Under the pieces are notes generated by a model that saw only the letters and a program-made list of their open reading frames with translations, was not told the DNA's origin and did not search any database. Of a stretch of DNA of 64,000 nucleotides, positions 26,267 through 35,700 are shown one piece after another. Position numbers and translations under genes: made by a program. This stretch comes from Microbacterium sp. STN6 (GTDB lineage: Bacteria; Actinomycetota; Actinomycetes; Actinomycetales; Microbacteriaceae): NCBI RefSeq assembly GCF_026410545.1, contig NZ_JAPMIT010000003.1:248001-312000 (forward strand). The letters run 5' to 3'. Position 1 is the first letter of the stretch, and every line of letters begins with the position of its first letter.

Positions 26267-28021
26267 TCAGCAGGCCACGAGCCGTACCGCCATGTACTGG
26301 CGGGCCGGCAGCGGCACCCGGAACGAACCCTCGAAGGTTCCCGGCAGCGTCTCGATGGTCATGTTCCAGGTGTCGATCACGTCGACCCGGTAGCGGATGC
26401 CACGCTTCGCCACGACGTCACGGTAGCTCGGCCTGTTGAAGCCGAAGTACACGATCCTGTATTCATCGCCTGCGCCGCCCCACGGCGCGTCCCAGTCGCC
26501 GCGCAGGGGGTTGAGCACGCCGTTCGGGGCTTCCGCCGTGAGCTGCGCCAGGAAACGGATGCGCGCCGGCGACTCCCCGACCAGCTCCCCGCCCTTCGAC
26601 CACCACAGTTCTTCGCGGTCGTTCAGGTAGGTCTCGCCATGGCCGACGTAGCCTCCGCGCACGGCGCCCTCCCAGAACCGGCGGGTCATCTCCTCACCGG
26701 TGATGTTGCCCCAGCCCTGGTCGATGTCGCCCTCGTAGGCGCACTCGTCGATCACGACGGGCTTGCCCCATTGCTCGCGCCAGGCGTCGGTGTTCTCGGC
26801 CGTGCGGTACACGTCGACGCGCTGCACGCTGCAGTGCGTGATCCATGGCCGGCTGTAGTCGTAGAACCCGAAACAGTTGTGGATCGAGGTCAGGTGACCG
26901 ACGGGATCATTGTGCTGGATGATGCCGGCGAAGCGTTCCCAGTCATCGGTGGTCTTCGAACGCAGCAGGTCGTACTCGTTCGCCAGGGACCACCACACCG
27001 ACCGATAGGCCGACAGCCGGCGCACCACGTACTGAACGTACCGGTCGTCGGCGGCGGCGCCCATGTCTGAGAAGCCCCAGCGGTCGTATGCATGGAACAG
27101 GATGAGGTCGGTCTCGATCCCGCGCGCGGCCAGGTCCTGGATGCGCCGCTCCAGTTGGCGAAAGAAGGCCGGGTTGAAGCGGGTGAAGTCCCAGTCGCCG
27201 AGTGGTTCTCCTTCGAAGGGGTACAGCTCGGGCTCGTTGGCGTTGAAGAGGTATGCCTTGGGGAAGACGCACATGCGCATCTTCGTGAAGCCGGCGGTGT
27301 CGAGCGTGCGCAGGGTCTTCTCCTGCAACTCCTGTGGCTGGTGCGTCCACGCGTATGCGGTGGTGCCGATCGGCAGATAGCGCGCTCCGTCTTCATACGC
27401 GAAGTGGAATACATCGGCAACGCGCACCGGCCCGTGATTTCCGGGGCCCGCATCGACGGCCTCGAACTGGCCGGAAATGCCGTCGAGCGAGCGAGCCGTT
27501 GAGGCCGTCACGAACCGCCATGGGCCCGCATGCGGCGGCATGAACCTCAGCAGGTATCGACCGTCGCCGTCGTAGAAGCCGCCGACCTCGATCGTCGCCT
27601 CGCCGGAGCGGAACGTCCCTGTCAATTCCACGTCCACGAACGGATTGCCGTGCCGAGGGCCGTCGAGCACGATCTCCGCGACTCCCCACCGCTCGGCGGT
27701 GTGCGGCACTCTGACGCGAGCGCTTCCGCGGGCGACCGTGTCAGGCTCGTACCCGAGGTTCGGTTGAATCGGCTCTGGCTCGACGACGGGCGCCGGCTCA
27801 CCGGCATCCACGTCTGCCAGCTGCCGCCAGAGTGCCTCAAGTTCGTCATCCGCGAGCGCCGCCACGAATGGCAGGGCCACCGCCTCGTCAAGGGTCAGCG
27901 AACGCAGCTGTATGAAGAGGGGCGAGTTGATCACCCCGGGGAGGGCACGCTGCACGATGGCTCGTGCCTGGGCGTTGCCGACTGCGTCGCCAAGCCGTGA
28001 CGCGCCCGTGAATCCGGCCAT
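26267..28021 (-). CDS. Apiosidase-like glycoside hydrolase (DUF5060 / DUF4038-like / DUF5605)
   Basis: 584 residues. After a helical 95-residue extension comes a DUF5060 beta-domain (about 100-200), a TIM barrel of the DUF4038 apiosidase-like kind (about 210-490: YLPIGTTAYAWTHQ, LFHAYDRWGF, WWSLANEYDLL with a likely catalytic Glu, VVIDECAYEGD with a second Glu) and a C-terminal DUF5605-like beta-domain. Characterised relatives of the barrel include GH140 apiosidase. It is the last gene of the transporter/glycosidase operon. Its presence beside an apulose-type catabolic operon supports release of apiose from plant glycosides; activity is inferred. SD AGAGGGA precedes the ATG. Confidence 0.8.
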   Translation of the reverse strand: MAGFTGASRLGDAVGNAQARAIVQRALPGVINSPLFIQLRSLTLDEAVALPFVAALADDELEALWRQLADVDAGEPAPVVEPEPIQPNLGYEPDTVARGSARVRVPHTAERWGVAEIVLDGPRHGNPFVDVELTGTFRSGEATIEVGGFYDGDGRYLLRFMPPHAGPWRFVTASTARSLDGISGQFEAVDAGPGNHGPVRVADVFHFAYEDGARYLPIGTTAYAWTHQPQELQEKTLRTLDTAGFTKMRMCVFPKAYLFNANEPELYPFEGEPLGDWDFTRFNPAFFRQLERRIQDLAARGIETDLILFHAYDRWGFSDMGAAADDRYVQYVVRRLSAYRSVWWSLANEYDLLRSKTTDDWERFAGIIQHNDPVGHLTSIHNCFGFYDYSRPWITHCSVQRVDVYRTAENTDAWREQWGKPVVIDECAYEGDIDQGWGNITGEEMTRRFWEGAVRGGYVGHGETYLNDREELWWSKGGELVGESPARIRFLAQLTAEAPNGVLNPLRGDWDAPWGGAGDEYRIVYFGFNRPSYRDVVAKRGIRYRVDVIDTWNMTIETLPGTFEGSFRVPLPARQYMAVRLVAC

Positions 28022-28051
28022 GAACGTGATTCCCTCTCGTCGGTTCTCTCG

Positions 28052-29824
28052 TTAGTGCGGGTAGTCGAGGCCGTGGCCGAAGTCGAAGAGCGGGTCGGCG
28101 AGGCGATGCGGCGTGTCCGTCTCGCCTCCGACGACGTCGTCCATGCTGCGCGGCAGCTGGAACGGAAGCCTGCCCTCGGGTCGCGCACGGCCGAAGAGCA
28201 CGTCGAGCACCGCCTCGTCACAGGAGCCGTATTCCCCGACAACCGCCGCGGCATGTTCGACGATCTCGGGAATCACCGCCGGTCGCTCGAGGCCCACGAC
28301 CACCACGGTCGGTGTTGCCGTCAGCCGGGTGACAATGCTCGCGAGTTCATCGGCGGGGAAGTCGAGCCGCCCCGAGTGGAAGAAGTTCTCGAACACCGTC
28401 GGCCGCGGCTCCCACGGTGTCGACACCCGCATGATCGCGACATCGGCCTGGCTGGCATCCGTGACGACCGTGGCGTAGTTCGCGAGCAACTCGTTGTCCA
28501 CGCTGTCGCTGAACACGCGCAGCCTGGCGGGCAGGGGGAGCGTAGGCGTCGTGCTCTCGGGGCGATCCGCGTTGGTCAGCAGGGTCAGCGAGCGCCGCTG
28601 CGCGTCGAGCCCCGCCTCGGCATTCTCGCGACGGCGCGCCTCACTGAGCGCGAACGCCGCGCCCGTGCCCTCGCTCTCGGCGGGGCCGTCGAAGAGTCCC
28701 AGCCTGAACTTCTCTTCAAGGATGCGCCGGGCCGACTCGTCGAGACGGCTCTCGCTGATGCGGCCCTCCGCCACGAGCTGCACGATCAGCTCGGTGCAGG
28801 AGTCCCCGCCGAACTGGTCGACACCCGCGTTCAACGCCTTCTCGACACGGGAGGCGCGGTCGAGGTGCTCGACGCCCCACGCGCGCGCGACGTGCAGGTC
28901 ACCCATGATCTCCGCATCCTCGATCACGCCCCAGTCGGTGGAGATCAGCCCCTCGAACCCGAGTTCGTCGCGCAGCAGGTCGGTCAGAATCTGGCGGTTG
29001 AACGCGAAGCCGACCTCCTCGATCGCCTCTCCGTTTCGCGCGAGCCCGACCGGGCGCCCGTAATACGCCATGGTCTGGCGCGCGCCCGCCGCGAACAGCG
29101 GGGGGAACACTGACAGGTGCTCGTCGAAGTGGCCGCCGGGGTAGACCTGGTCCTTGCCGTGCGGGAAGTGCGGGTCCTCGCCGTCCTTCTGCGGGCCGCC
29201 CCCGGGAAAGTGCTTGACCATGGCGGTCACGCGCGGCGCATCCGCATCGACCTGCAGCCCCTCGATGAACTCGGTCACGAGCTCGACCGTCAGCGCGGCA
29301 TCCCCGCCCCAGGTTCCGTTGATGCGCGACCAGCGCGGCTCAGTCGCAACGTCGACCTGCGGGCCAAGCAGTAGACGGATGCCGGCGGCGGCGAACTCCT
29401 CCGACACGGCCTCGCCGAAGCGTCGGGCCGCCGCCTTCTCGCGCATCGCCGCGATGCCGATGGGCTCAGGCCACTGCGAGAACCCGTTCGCCGAGTGGGA
29501 GGCGCCCGCGCGTTCCGTGGCCGCACTGCGCGGATCGCTCGAGAGCGTGATCGGGATACGAAGCCGGGTCGTCTCGGCGAGCGCCGCGAGCGCCCTCGCG
29601 AAGCGCGCGATGGCCTGCGCCGACGCCGGACCGGCCACGTTGAGATGCGTGATGTGGCGCTTCACCACGAGATCATGCACGGGCCCCGGCAGCAACGGGT
29701 CACCGTCACGCTCGGGCAGTTCCCTCTCGTCGAGCCACGCCATGGAGTGGAAGAAGAGCCCCGCCTTCTCCTCGATGGTCATCTGCGAGAGCAGCTCCGA
29801 GATGCGATTGTCAACGGAAATCAT
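28052..29824 (-). CDS. Glycoside hydrolase family 3 beta-glycosidase
   Basis: 590 residues. The GH3 N-terminal barrel contains KHFPGGG at 204-210 and the nucleophile Asp297 in GLISTDWGV; the C-terminal alpha/beta sandwich contributes the rest of the active site (VVVGLERPAV, GRLPFQLPRS). No fibronectin-like third domain is present. The family removes glucose, xylose, arabinose or related sugars from non-reducing ends. Its ATG overlaps the stop of the GH42 gene (ATGA). In an apiosyl-glucoside pathway it could remove the glucose left after apiose release; this is inference. Confidence 0.92.
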   Translation of the reverse strand: MISVDNRISELLSQMTIEEKAGLFFHSMAWLDERELPERDGDPLLPGPVHDLVVKRHITHLNVAGPASAQAIARFARALAALAETTRLRIPITLSSDPRSAATERAGASHSANGFSQWPEPIGIAAMREKAAARRFGEAVSEEFAAAGIRLLLGPQVDVATEPRWSRINGTWGGDAALTVELVTEFIEGLQVDADAPRVTAMVKHFPGGGPQKDGEDPHFPHGKDQVYPGGHFDEHLSVFPPLFAAGARQTMAYYGRPVGLARNGEAIEEVGFAFNRQILTDLLRDELGFEGLISTDWGVIEDAEIMGDLHVARAWGVEHLDRASRVEKALNAGVDQFGGDSCTELIVQLVAEGRISESRLDESARRILEEKFRLGLFDGPAESEGTGAAFALSEARRRENAEAGLDAQRRSLTLLTNADRPESTTPTLPLPARLRVFSDSVDNELLANYATVVTDASQADVAIMRVSTPWEPRPTVFENFFHSGRLDFPADELASIVTRLTATPTVVVVGLERPAVIPEIVEHAAAVVGEYGSCDEAVLDVLFGRARPEGRLPFQLPRSMDDVVGGETDTPHRLADPLFDFGHGLDYPH

Positions 29825-31947
29825 GCGGCCTCTTTCGGTCGGCTGGGCGAATTCAAACGCAGCACGCGAACGTCCCACGGACCGAGAGCGATCGGGTCTT
29901 CGGCGGCGATCTCGGAGCCGCCGATCAGATCGGTGAGGTCGGCGGGCGCCGTGACGGTCTGCGGCTGCCACGACCAGTTGTGCACGATCGCCACGCGCGC
30001 ACCGGCCTGGTCGGTTCGCGTGGCAACTGTGACGGAATCGGGCAGCGACGGCCACGCCGCCAGCGGGGCGGGAACGAGCCACGAGGCGAGCGAGTGCGCG
30101 AGTGCCTGGTTGGGCACCGTGCCCACCGTGGTCACGCGCCCGGCGCCGTGGCCGGCACTCGTCACGGCGGCCCAGCGCCCGAAATGCGGATGCGCATAGC
30201 TCACCAGCGCCTCGGCTCCCGAGAGCGTCAGCCCGTCCACCCAGTCGGTGGCGGCCGCGCCGGCGCGCAACTCGATGCCCGAGGACGCGACGCTGATCGG
30301 CTCGCTGAGGTTGGCGAACTCGTCGTACCAGACGCCGGCGGCGTCGCTCAGGAGCGCTGGCTGCACCTCGGTGCGCGCGCGGCCCTCGCGGTCGGCGTAC
30401 CCGGTGCGCGGCCCGAGCACCAGGTGCCCGCCCGCGTCTGCGTAGGCCTCAAGCCACTCGAGGTCACCGTCGGCGGCGGTGAAGAAGGCGGGAACCAGCA
30501 GGACGGGGTGGGCTGCCGCGTATGCGGCAGCATCCGTCATCGCTCCTCGTGACGCAAACAACTGCTGGGGCCGCACCACATTGACCTGGAGCCCGGCATC
30601 GAACGCTCCCCGGTAGAAGGCCGAGAGGATGCGACGGTACGAATCCGCATCCAAGTACTGGCCCGGTGCCGAGAACGGCGGCTGCGACGACAGCGCGAAT
30701 TTGCTGTCGGAGTCGTACAGGATCACGATGTCGCTGTCCGGGGTGCCTTCGGCGACCGCGGTACCCGCGGCCTCGAACTCTGCTCCGAGCCGCGCCAGTT
30801 CGCGGTAGACACGCCCCGGCCGCTGGCTGTGCGGCAGCACGCCTCCCCAGTAGGTCTCCGCGCCGAAGTGCAGGGTGTGCCAGTGCCAGTACTCGATCAT
30901 GTTCGCGCCGCGAGCGACGAGTGCCCATGCCGCCTGGCGCCACTGCCCGTCGTGTGGCGAGTAGTTCAGCGAGGAAAGCCCGATGGATCCGGCGTTGGTC
31001 TCGGTGACGAGGAACGGCGCCTGCTTCGACGAGTACATGAGGTCTGCGAGCAGGTGCAGCGCCCACGTGCCCTTCACGATCCACCCGGCCGAGCGCGGAT
31101 CCTCGCTCGGGTGCGTGAGGGAGTCCTGCATCTCGTAGTAAGCGTTTCCCGCTGCGACGTCGAGCGCACCGCCGAGATCCACGTCTTCGACGCCCGGCTG
31201 GTCGTACGAGATGCACGTGGTGACGAAGTGCTGCGGATGCGCCAGCTCCCGCACGATGCCGGCCTGCCACGCGATGTACTCGGTCACGAGGCCGGCTTGG
31301 TAGCGCCGCCACGCCAGGTCGTACTGGGGCTGGAAGTTGCGATCCGGCACCCACAGGTCCGCCCACGTCGAGAGCCGGTGCGACCAGTAGACGAGTCCCC
31401 ACTCGCGGTTGAGCGTCTCGACGTCGCCGTAGCTCTGCCGCAGGTGGTCGACGAACCCCTCGAAGATGCCGCGGTTGTAGAGCAGTTGCAGACCGGGCTC
31501 GTTGTCCACCTGATAACCGATGATTGCGGGATGATCGCGATAGCGGCCGACGATCTTCCTGATCACACGTTCTGCGTGGAAGCGGAACGCGGGAGAGGTG
31601 AAGTCCATCTCCTGGCGGCCGCCCCAGGTCATCGGCTTGCCCGTGGCGGTCTCACCGGCGATCTCCGGATGCTTCCGTGCGAGCCACATCGGCATCGCGT
31701 ACGTGGGCGTTCCGAGAATCACGCCGATGCCGCGCGCGTGGGCGCCATCGAGCACGGGCTCGAGCCAGTCGAGGTCGAAGACCCCATCCTCCGGCTCCCA
31801 GGTCGACCACACCGACTCGCCGACGCGTATCGCGGTGAAACCGGCCTGCTTCATGAGGTCGAGGTCCTCATCGAGCCGCGGAGTCGGCTGGTACTCGTGG
31901 TAGTAGGCGGCCCCGAAGCGGATGCCGGGGCTGTTCGATTCCGCCAT
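29821..31947 (-). CDS. Glycoside hydrolase family 42 beta-galactosidase-like enzyme
   Basis: 708 residues, normal for GH42. The catalytic barrel holds the acid/base Glu150 in QVDNEPG and the nucleophile Glu316 in LVTETNAGS; a trimerisation domain (about 400-620) and a small C-terminal beta-domain follow. No signal peptide, so it acts on imported sugars. GH42 enzymes cleave beta-galactosides and sometimes alpha-L-arabinosides. The ATG directly follows the stop of the transporter ATPase gene and the stop overlaps the GH3 start. Confidence 0.95.
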   Translation of the reverse strand: MAESNSPGIRFGAAYYHEYQPTPRLDEDLDLMKQAGFTAIRVGESVWSTWEPEDGVFDLDWLEPVLDGAHARGIGVILGTPTYAMPMWLARKHPEIAGETATGKPMTWGGRQEMDFTSPAFRFHAERVIRKIVGRYRDHPAIIGYQVDNEPGLQLLYNRGIFEGFVDHLRQSYGDVETLNREWGLVYWSHRLSTWADLWVPDRNFQPQYDLAWRRYQAGLVTEYIAWQAGIVRELAHPQHFVTTCISYDQPGVEDVDLGGALDVAAGNAYYEMQDSLTHPSEDPRSAGWIVKGTWALHLLADLMYSSKQAPFLVTETNAGSIGLSSLNYSPHDGQWRQAAWALVARGANMIEYWHWHTLHFGAETYWGGVLPHSQRPGRVYRELARLGAEFEAAGTAVAEGTPDSDIVILYDSDSKFALSSQPPFSAPGQYLDADSYRRILSAFYRGAFDAGLQVNVVRPQQLFASRGAMTDAAAYAAAHPVLLVPAFFTAADGDLEWLEAYADAGGHLVLGPRTGYADREGRARTEVQPALLSDAAGVWYDEFANLSEPISVASSGIELRAGAAATDWVDGLTLSGAEALVSYAHPHFGRWAAVTSAGHGAGRVTTVGTVPNQALAHSLASWLVPAPLAAWPSLPDSVTVATRTDQAGARVAIVHNWSWQPQTVTAPADLTDLIGGSEIAAEDPIALGPWDVRVLRLNSPSRPKEAA

Positions 31948-32826
31948 TCAGGCCACCGCCCCGGACTGCACGCGTTGCTCCTGCTGCGCGGCGAGCAGCC
32001 GCTCGCGATCCGCGCGGCGCTGCTCCTGCGCGTCGGGGTCGGCCACGGGCGCGGCAAGGAACAACCGCTGAGTGTATGGATGCTCGGGGTGCGCCGTGAC
32101 CTGCTCGCCGTCGCCCCACTCCACGATCTCGCCGTGGTACATGACTGCAACACGATGGGAGAGGTGGCGCACGACGGCGAGATCGTGCGAGACGAAGAGG
32201 TAGGCGACGCCCGTGTTCTCCTGAATGTCGCGAAACAGCTCGAGCACGTGCGCCTGCGTCGAGAGGTCGAGTGCGGAGACAGGCTCGTCGCACACGATCA
32301 GCCGCGGATCGAGCGCGAGCGCGCGGGCGATGGCGATGCGCTGCCTCTGGCCGCCGGAGAACTCGCGAGGCAGCCTGTCGCCGCTGGAGGAGGGCATGCC
32401 CACCTGATCGAGAAGATCACGGACGCGCCGGTTCGCATCACGGCGCGACATGCGCCGCACGGTGAGCGGCTCGGCGAGGATGTCCTCGATGGTGAGCGAC
32501 GGGTTCAGCGACGTGTACGGATCCTGGAAAACGACCTGGATCTCGCTCGACAGGCGCCGTCGTGCGCGCCGGGAGTCGTGCGCGATATCACGCCCCTTGT
32601 ACAGAATGCTTCCACCGGTCACCGGCGCAAGACCGAGGACCGCGCGGCCCAGCGTCGTCTTGCCTGAGCCGGACTCGCCCACGAGTCCCACGGTCTCCCC
32701 CGGTCGGATGTCCAGGCTCACGCCCTTCAGCGCGCGGAACGGCTGGGCACGGAAGCCCTTGACCGGGTACTCGACCGTGACATTCTGCACGTCGAGGAGG
32801 GTCTCGGTCAGAGAAGATTCGGTCAT
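31948..32826 (-). CDS. Oligopeptide/oligosaccharide ABC transporter ATPase (OppF/DppF type)
   Basis: 292 residues. Walker A GESGSGKTTLG, signature FSGGQRQRIAIA, Walker B LIVCDEPVSALD; a C-terminal Opp-type extension (YTQRLFLAAPV) is present. It overlaps the permease-ATPase fusion gene by 4 nt. Opp-class transporters also import plant-derived oligosaccharides, and this one is followed directly by three glycosidase genes, so a glycoside substrate is more likely than a peptide. Confidence 0.94.
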   Translation of the reverse strand: MTESSLTETLLDVQNVTVEYPVKGFRAQPFRALKGVSLDIRPGETVGLVGESGSGKTTLGRAVLGLAPVTGGSILYKGRDIAHDSRRARRRLSSEIQVVFQDPYTSLNPSLTIEDILAEPLTVRRMSRRDANRRVRDLLDQVGMPSSSGDRLPREFSGGQRQRIAIARALALDPRLIVCDEPVSALDLSTQAHVLELFRDIQENTGVAYLFVSHDLAVVRHLSHRVAVMYHGEIVEWGDGEQVTAHPEHPYTQRLFLAAPVADPDAQEQRRADRERLLAAQQEQRVQSGAVA

Positions 32827-34694
32827 TTCAGTGCCCCCTCGCTGACGTTTCCGGCCGCAGGCGACGCTGCGGCGGCATCCGTCGTCTGGCTCGTGACGCC
32901 GCTCGCCAGCGGCCCGCGCGCCGGACCCTCGTCGAGAATCGCGCCGAGCAACGCCTTGGTGTACTCATGCCGCGGTTGCCGGAAGATTGCGCGCACCGGG
33001 CCGGTCTCCACGATGCGGCCGTTGCGCATGACCGAGACCCTGTCGCAGATGTCGGCGACGACGCCGAAGTTGTGCGTAACGAGAATCATGCCCATGTTCA
33101 TCTCGGCCTGCAGCCCGCGCAGCAGGTCGAGCACCTCGGCCTGCACGGTGACGTCGAGCGCGGTGGTCGGCTCGTCGGCGATCAGCAGGTCCGGGTCGCA
33201 TGAGACCGCGCCAGCGATGAGCACGCGCTGGGCCATGCCGCCGGAGACCTCATGGGGGTACGCCGCGAACGTGCGCTTGGGCTCGGGAATGCCGACTCTC
33301 GCCAGCAGCGCCAGTGCGCGCTCGGTTGCCTCCTTCTTCGACAGTCCCAGGGAAACGCGCATCGGCTCCACCAACTGGCTGCCGATCGTGAACGAGGCGT
33401 CGAGGTTCGACATCGGCTCCTGCGGAATGTACGCGATCTTCTTACCGCGGATTCGCTGCATCGCCTTCTCGGAGACGCCGGCGAGGTCCTCTCCCTCGAA
33501 GACGATGGAGCCGTTCGTCACGCGCCCGCCGTCTGGCAGCAGCCGCAGGATCGACCATGCCGTCTGGGTCTTGCCCGAGCCGGACTCGCCGACGAGACCA
33601 TGCACCTCGCCGCGTTGCACGGTGAGCGACACGTCGGAGACGACCGTGGAGACGCTGCCGTCAGGTTTGTCGTAGCCGACGGCGAGGTCGGTGACGCGAA
33701 GCAGTTCCTCACCCGTGATCTCGCGGGAGCGCTCGTCGTCGTCATGGCGCTCAACCGGCTCATGCTCGAACGCCGCCGCCCGTGACGCGGCACGACGACG
33801 TCGCCGCGACGGCTTCGTGCTGCTGCGCTCCAGCTCATCGCGCATGGCGTTGGCGAACAGCGTCAGGCAGACGCACGTGATGCCGATCATGGCGCTCGGC
33901 CAGAGCAGCAGAAGCGGTGCCCTGTACATGCTCACGAACCCGTCGTTGAGCATGGATCCCCACGTGGGGATCGTCATGTCGCCCAACCCCAGAAACTCAA
34001 GGCCGGCTTGGATGGCGATCGCGATTCCCATGACCATGGCGCCCTGAATGATGGCCGGCGCGCGCACGACCGTCAGAATATGGCGAGCAATGATACGAGA
34101 ATCACCGAGACCTGAGACGCGAGCTGCGTCCACGTACAACTCGCTGCGTACTGCGGTCACCGAGGCGTAGACGAGACGGAAGAACGCCGGTGACATGATC
34201 ACGCCGAAGATCGCCATGGACATCCACATCGACGGGCCGAGAACCGAGCTTGCCGCCAGCAGCACAACGATGCCCGGCAGGGCCATAAGCAGACCGGTGA
34301 GCCACTGCGAGAGTGAGTCGAACCACTTGCCGTAGTAGCCGGCGATAAGGCCGCCCGTTACGCCGATGACGGCCGAGATCGCGAGCGCCAGTGCGGCTCC
34401 GGCGAGGCTGAAGCGCGAACCGAACAGCAGTCGGGCGAGCTCGTCACGCCCCGAGCTGTCAGCACCAAGCGGATGCGCGCCGCTGATCGGGTCAAGCACA
34501 TCGTGCAGCGACGCGGTGTTCGGGTCGTGGCTTGTCAGCAGCGGTGCGAACACGGCGCTCAGCACCACGAGCGCAAGAAGCACGATGGCCACGAGCCCCG
34601 TGGGATTCGTGAGCATTCGCTTCGAGAGCGAGGCATGGGAGGCGCTGCGTTGCGACGCCTCGGCGAGTGATTCCGTTGCCTGGGAGTCGATCAT
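32823..34694 (-). CDS. Fused Opp-family permease (DppC) and ATPase (DppD)
   Basis: 623 residues in one chain. Residues 1-285 are a DppC-type permease with six membrane helices (SRFSLAGAALALAISAVIGV) and the permease signature region DAARVSGLGDSRIIARHIL. After a basic linker (about 290-325), residues 330-600 form a DppD ATPase: Walker A GESGSGKTQTAW, signature VSGGMAQRVLIAGA, Walker B LLIADEPTTALD. Such fusions are known in actinobacteria. It overlaps both neighbours by 4 nt. A low-complexity Ala/Gly tail follows the ATPase. Confidence 0.93.
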   Translation of the reverse strand: MIDSQATESLAEASQRSASHASLSKRMLTNPTGLVAIVLLALVVLSAVFAPLLTSHDPNTASLHDVLDPISGAHPLGADSSGRDELARLLFGSRFSLAGAALALAISAVIGVTGGLIAGYYGKWFDSLSQWLTGLLMALPGIVVLLAASSVLGPSMWMSMAIFGVIMSPAFFRLVYASVTAVRSELYVDAARVSGLGDSRIIARHILTVVRAPAIIQGAMVMGIAIAIQAGLEFLGLGDMTIPTWGSMLNDGFVSMYRAPLLLLWPSAMIGITCVCLTLFANAMRDELERSSTKPSRRRRRAASRAAAFEHEPVERHDDDERSREITGEELLRVTDLAVGYDKPDGSVSTVVSDVSLTVQRGEVHGLVGESGSGKTQTAWSILRLLPDGGRVTNGSIVFEGEDLAGVSEKAMQRIRGKKIAYIPQEPMSNLDASFTIGSQLVEPMRVSLGLSKKEATERALALLARVGIPEPKRTFAAYPHEVSGGMAQRVLIAGAVSCDPDLLIADEPTTALDVTVQAEVLDLLRGLQAEMNMGMILVTHNFGVVADICDRVSVMRNGRIVETGPVRAIFRQPRHEYTKALLGAILDEGPARGPLASGVTSQTTDAAAASPAAGNVSEGALK

Positions 34695-35632
34695 GAGAGG
34701 CGCACTTTCGGATTCAGCCAGCCCTGGAGCAGGTCAATGACCAGGTTGACGATGACAACGATGATGGCCGTCGCGAGCACGAGGCCCATGACGAGCGGAA
34801 TGTCACCCTGCGATGTCGCGGTGACGGCCACCTGCCCGAGACCGGGGATAGCGAAGATCTGCTCGACGATGACGGCGCCGCCGAGAAGTCCCACGAACTG
34901 CAGAGAGAGCACCGCGAGCGCCGGGCCTCCCGCGTTGCGCAGCACATGCTTGAAGACCACGCGGTTCTGCGAGAGCCCGCGGCTGCGCAGCGTGCGGACG
35001 TAATCCTGTCGCAGCGCATCGATGACAGAGCCACGCACCTGCTGGGCGACGCCGGCGATTCCGCCGACCGCCAGAGCGATCACCGGCAGGGTGACCGTCG
35101 CCAGCCAGCCGGGGAACGAGTCTGTGAGGTTGACATACCCGGTGGGTTTGAACCACCTCAGGTTGAGCGCGAAGACGATCACCAGGCCAAGCGCGATGAG
35201 GAAGCCGGGGACCGCGAAGCCGAGCACGGAGATGAACTGGACGACGCGGTCGACCCACCCGCGCCGCACGGCTGCCCACACGCCTAGAGCGATCGAGATG
35301 ACGGCGGTCAGCAGCGTCGCCCCGAGCACGAGCGAGAGAGTGACCGCGACCCGGCTGGTGATCGCGATTGTGACGGGCTGGCCCGTGAACCACGATTCGC
35401 CGAGGTTGCCGCTCAGAGCGTGGCTGAGCCAGTCGGAGTACTGCACGAACAGGGGCCGGTCGAGCCCGAGCACATGCGCCTTGTCGGCGACGGTCTGCGC
35501 GGTCGCGGTCTGGCCGAGAATGCGTCGGGCGATATCCCCGCCGCCGAGGTAGAGCAGCACGTACGAGATCGTGGAGATGAGGAACAGCAGTACCGCACCC
35601 GAGATCAGCCGCCGCACGATGAATTTGATCAC
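34691..35632 (-). CDS. Opp-family ABC transporter permease (DppB type)
   Basis: 313 residues with six membrane helices. The N-terminal helix begins FIVRRLISGAVLLFLISTIS, typical of DppB. The cytoplasmic loop DALRQDYVRTLRSRGLSQNR is the ATPase contact (EAA-like) motif. It lies between the binding-protein gene and the permease-ATPase fusion and should pair with the DppC half of that fusion. Confidence 0.94.
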   Translation of the reverse strand: MIKFIVRRLISGAVLLFLISTISYVLLYLGGGDIARRILGQTATAQTVADKAHVLGLDRPLFVQYSDWLSHALSGNLGESWFTGQPVTIAITSRVAVTLSLVLGATLLTAVISIALGVWAAVRRGWVDRVVQFISVLGFAVPGFLIALGLVIVFALNLRWFKPTGYVNLTDSFPGWLATVTLPVIALAVGGIAGVAQQVRGSVIDALRQDYVRTLRSRGLSQNRVVFKHVLRNAGGPALAVLSLQFVGLLGGAVIVEQIFAIPGLGQVAVTATSQGDIPLVMGLVLATAIIVVIVNLVIDLLQGWLNPKVRLS

Positions 35633-35700
35633 GGTGGTCCTTAGGGAGAAGGTGCGGACCGGGGCGCACGGCGGATGCGCGCGCCCCGGTCCTCAGTCGG

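Noticed and set aside
30829-32667. A 612-codon plus-strand frame antisense to GH42 and the OppF gene
   Set aside because: No recognisable motif; the minus strand carries catalytic motifs of both families.
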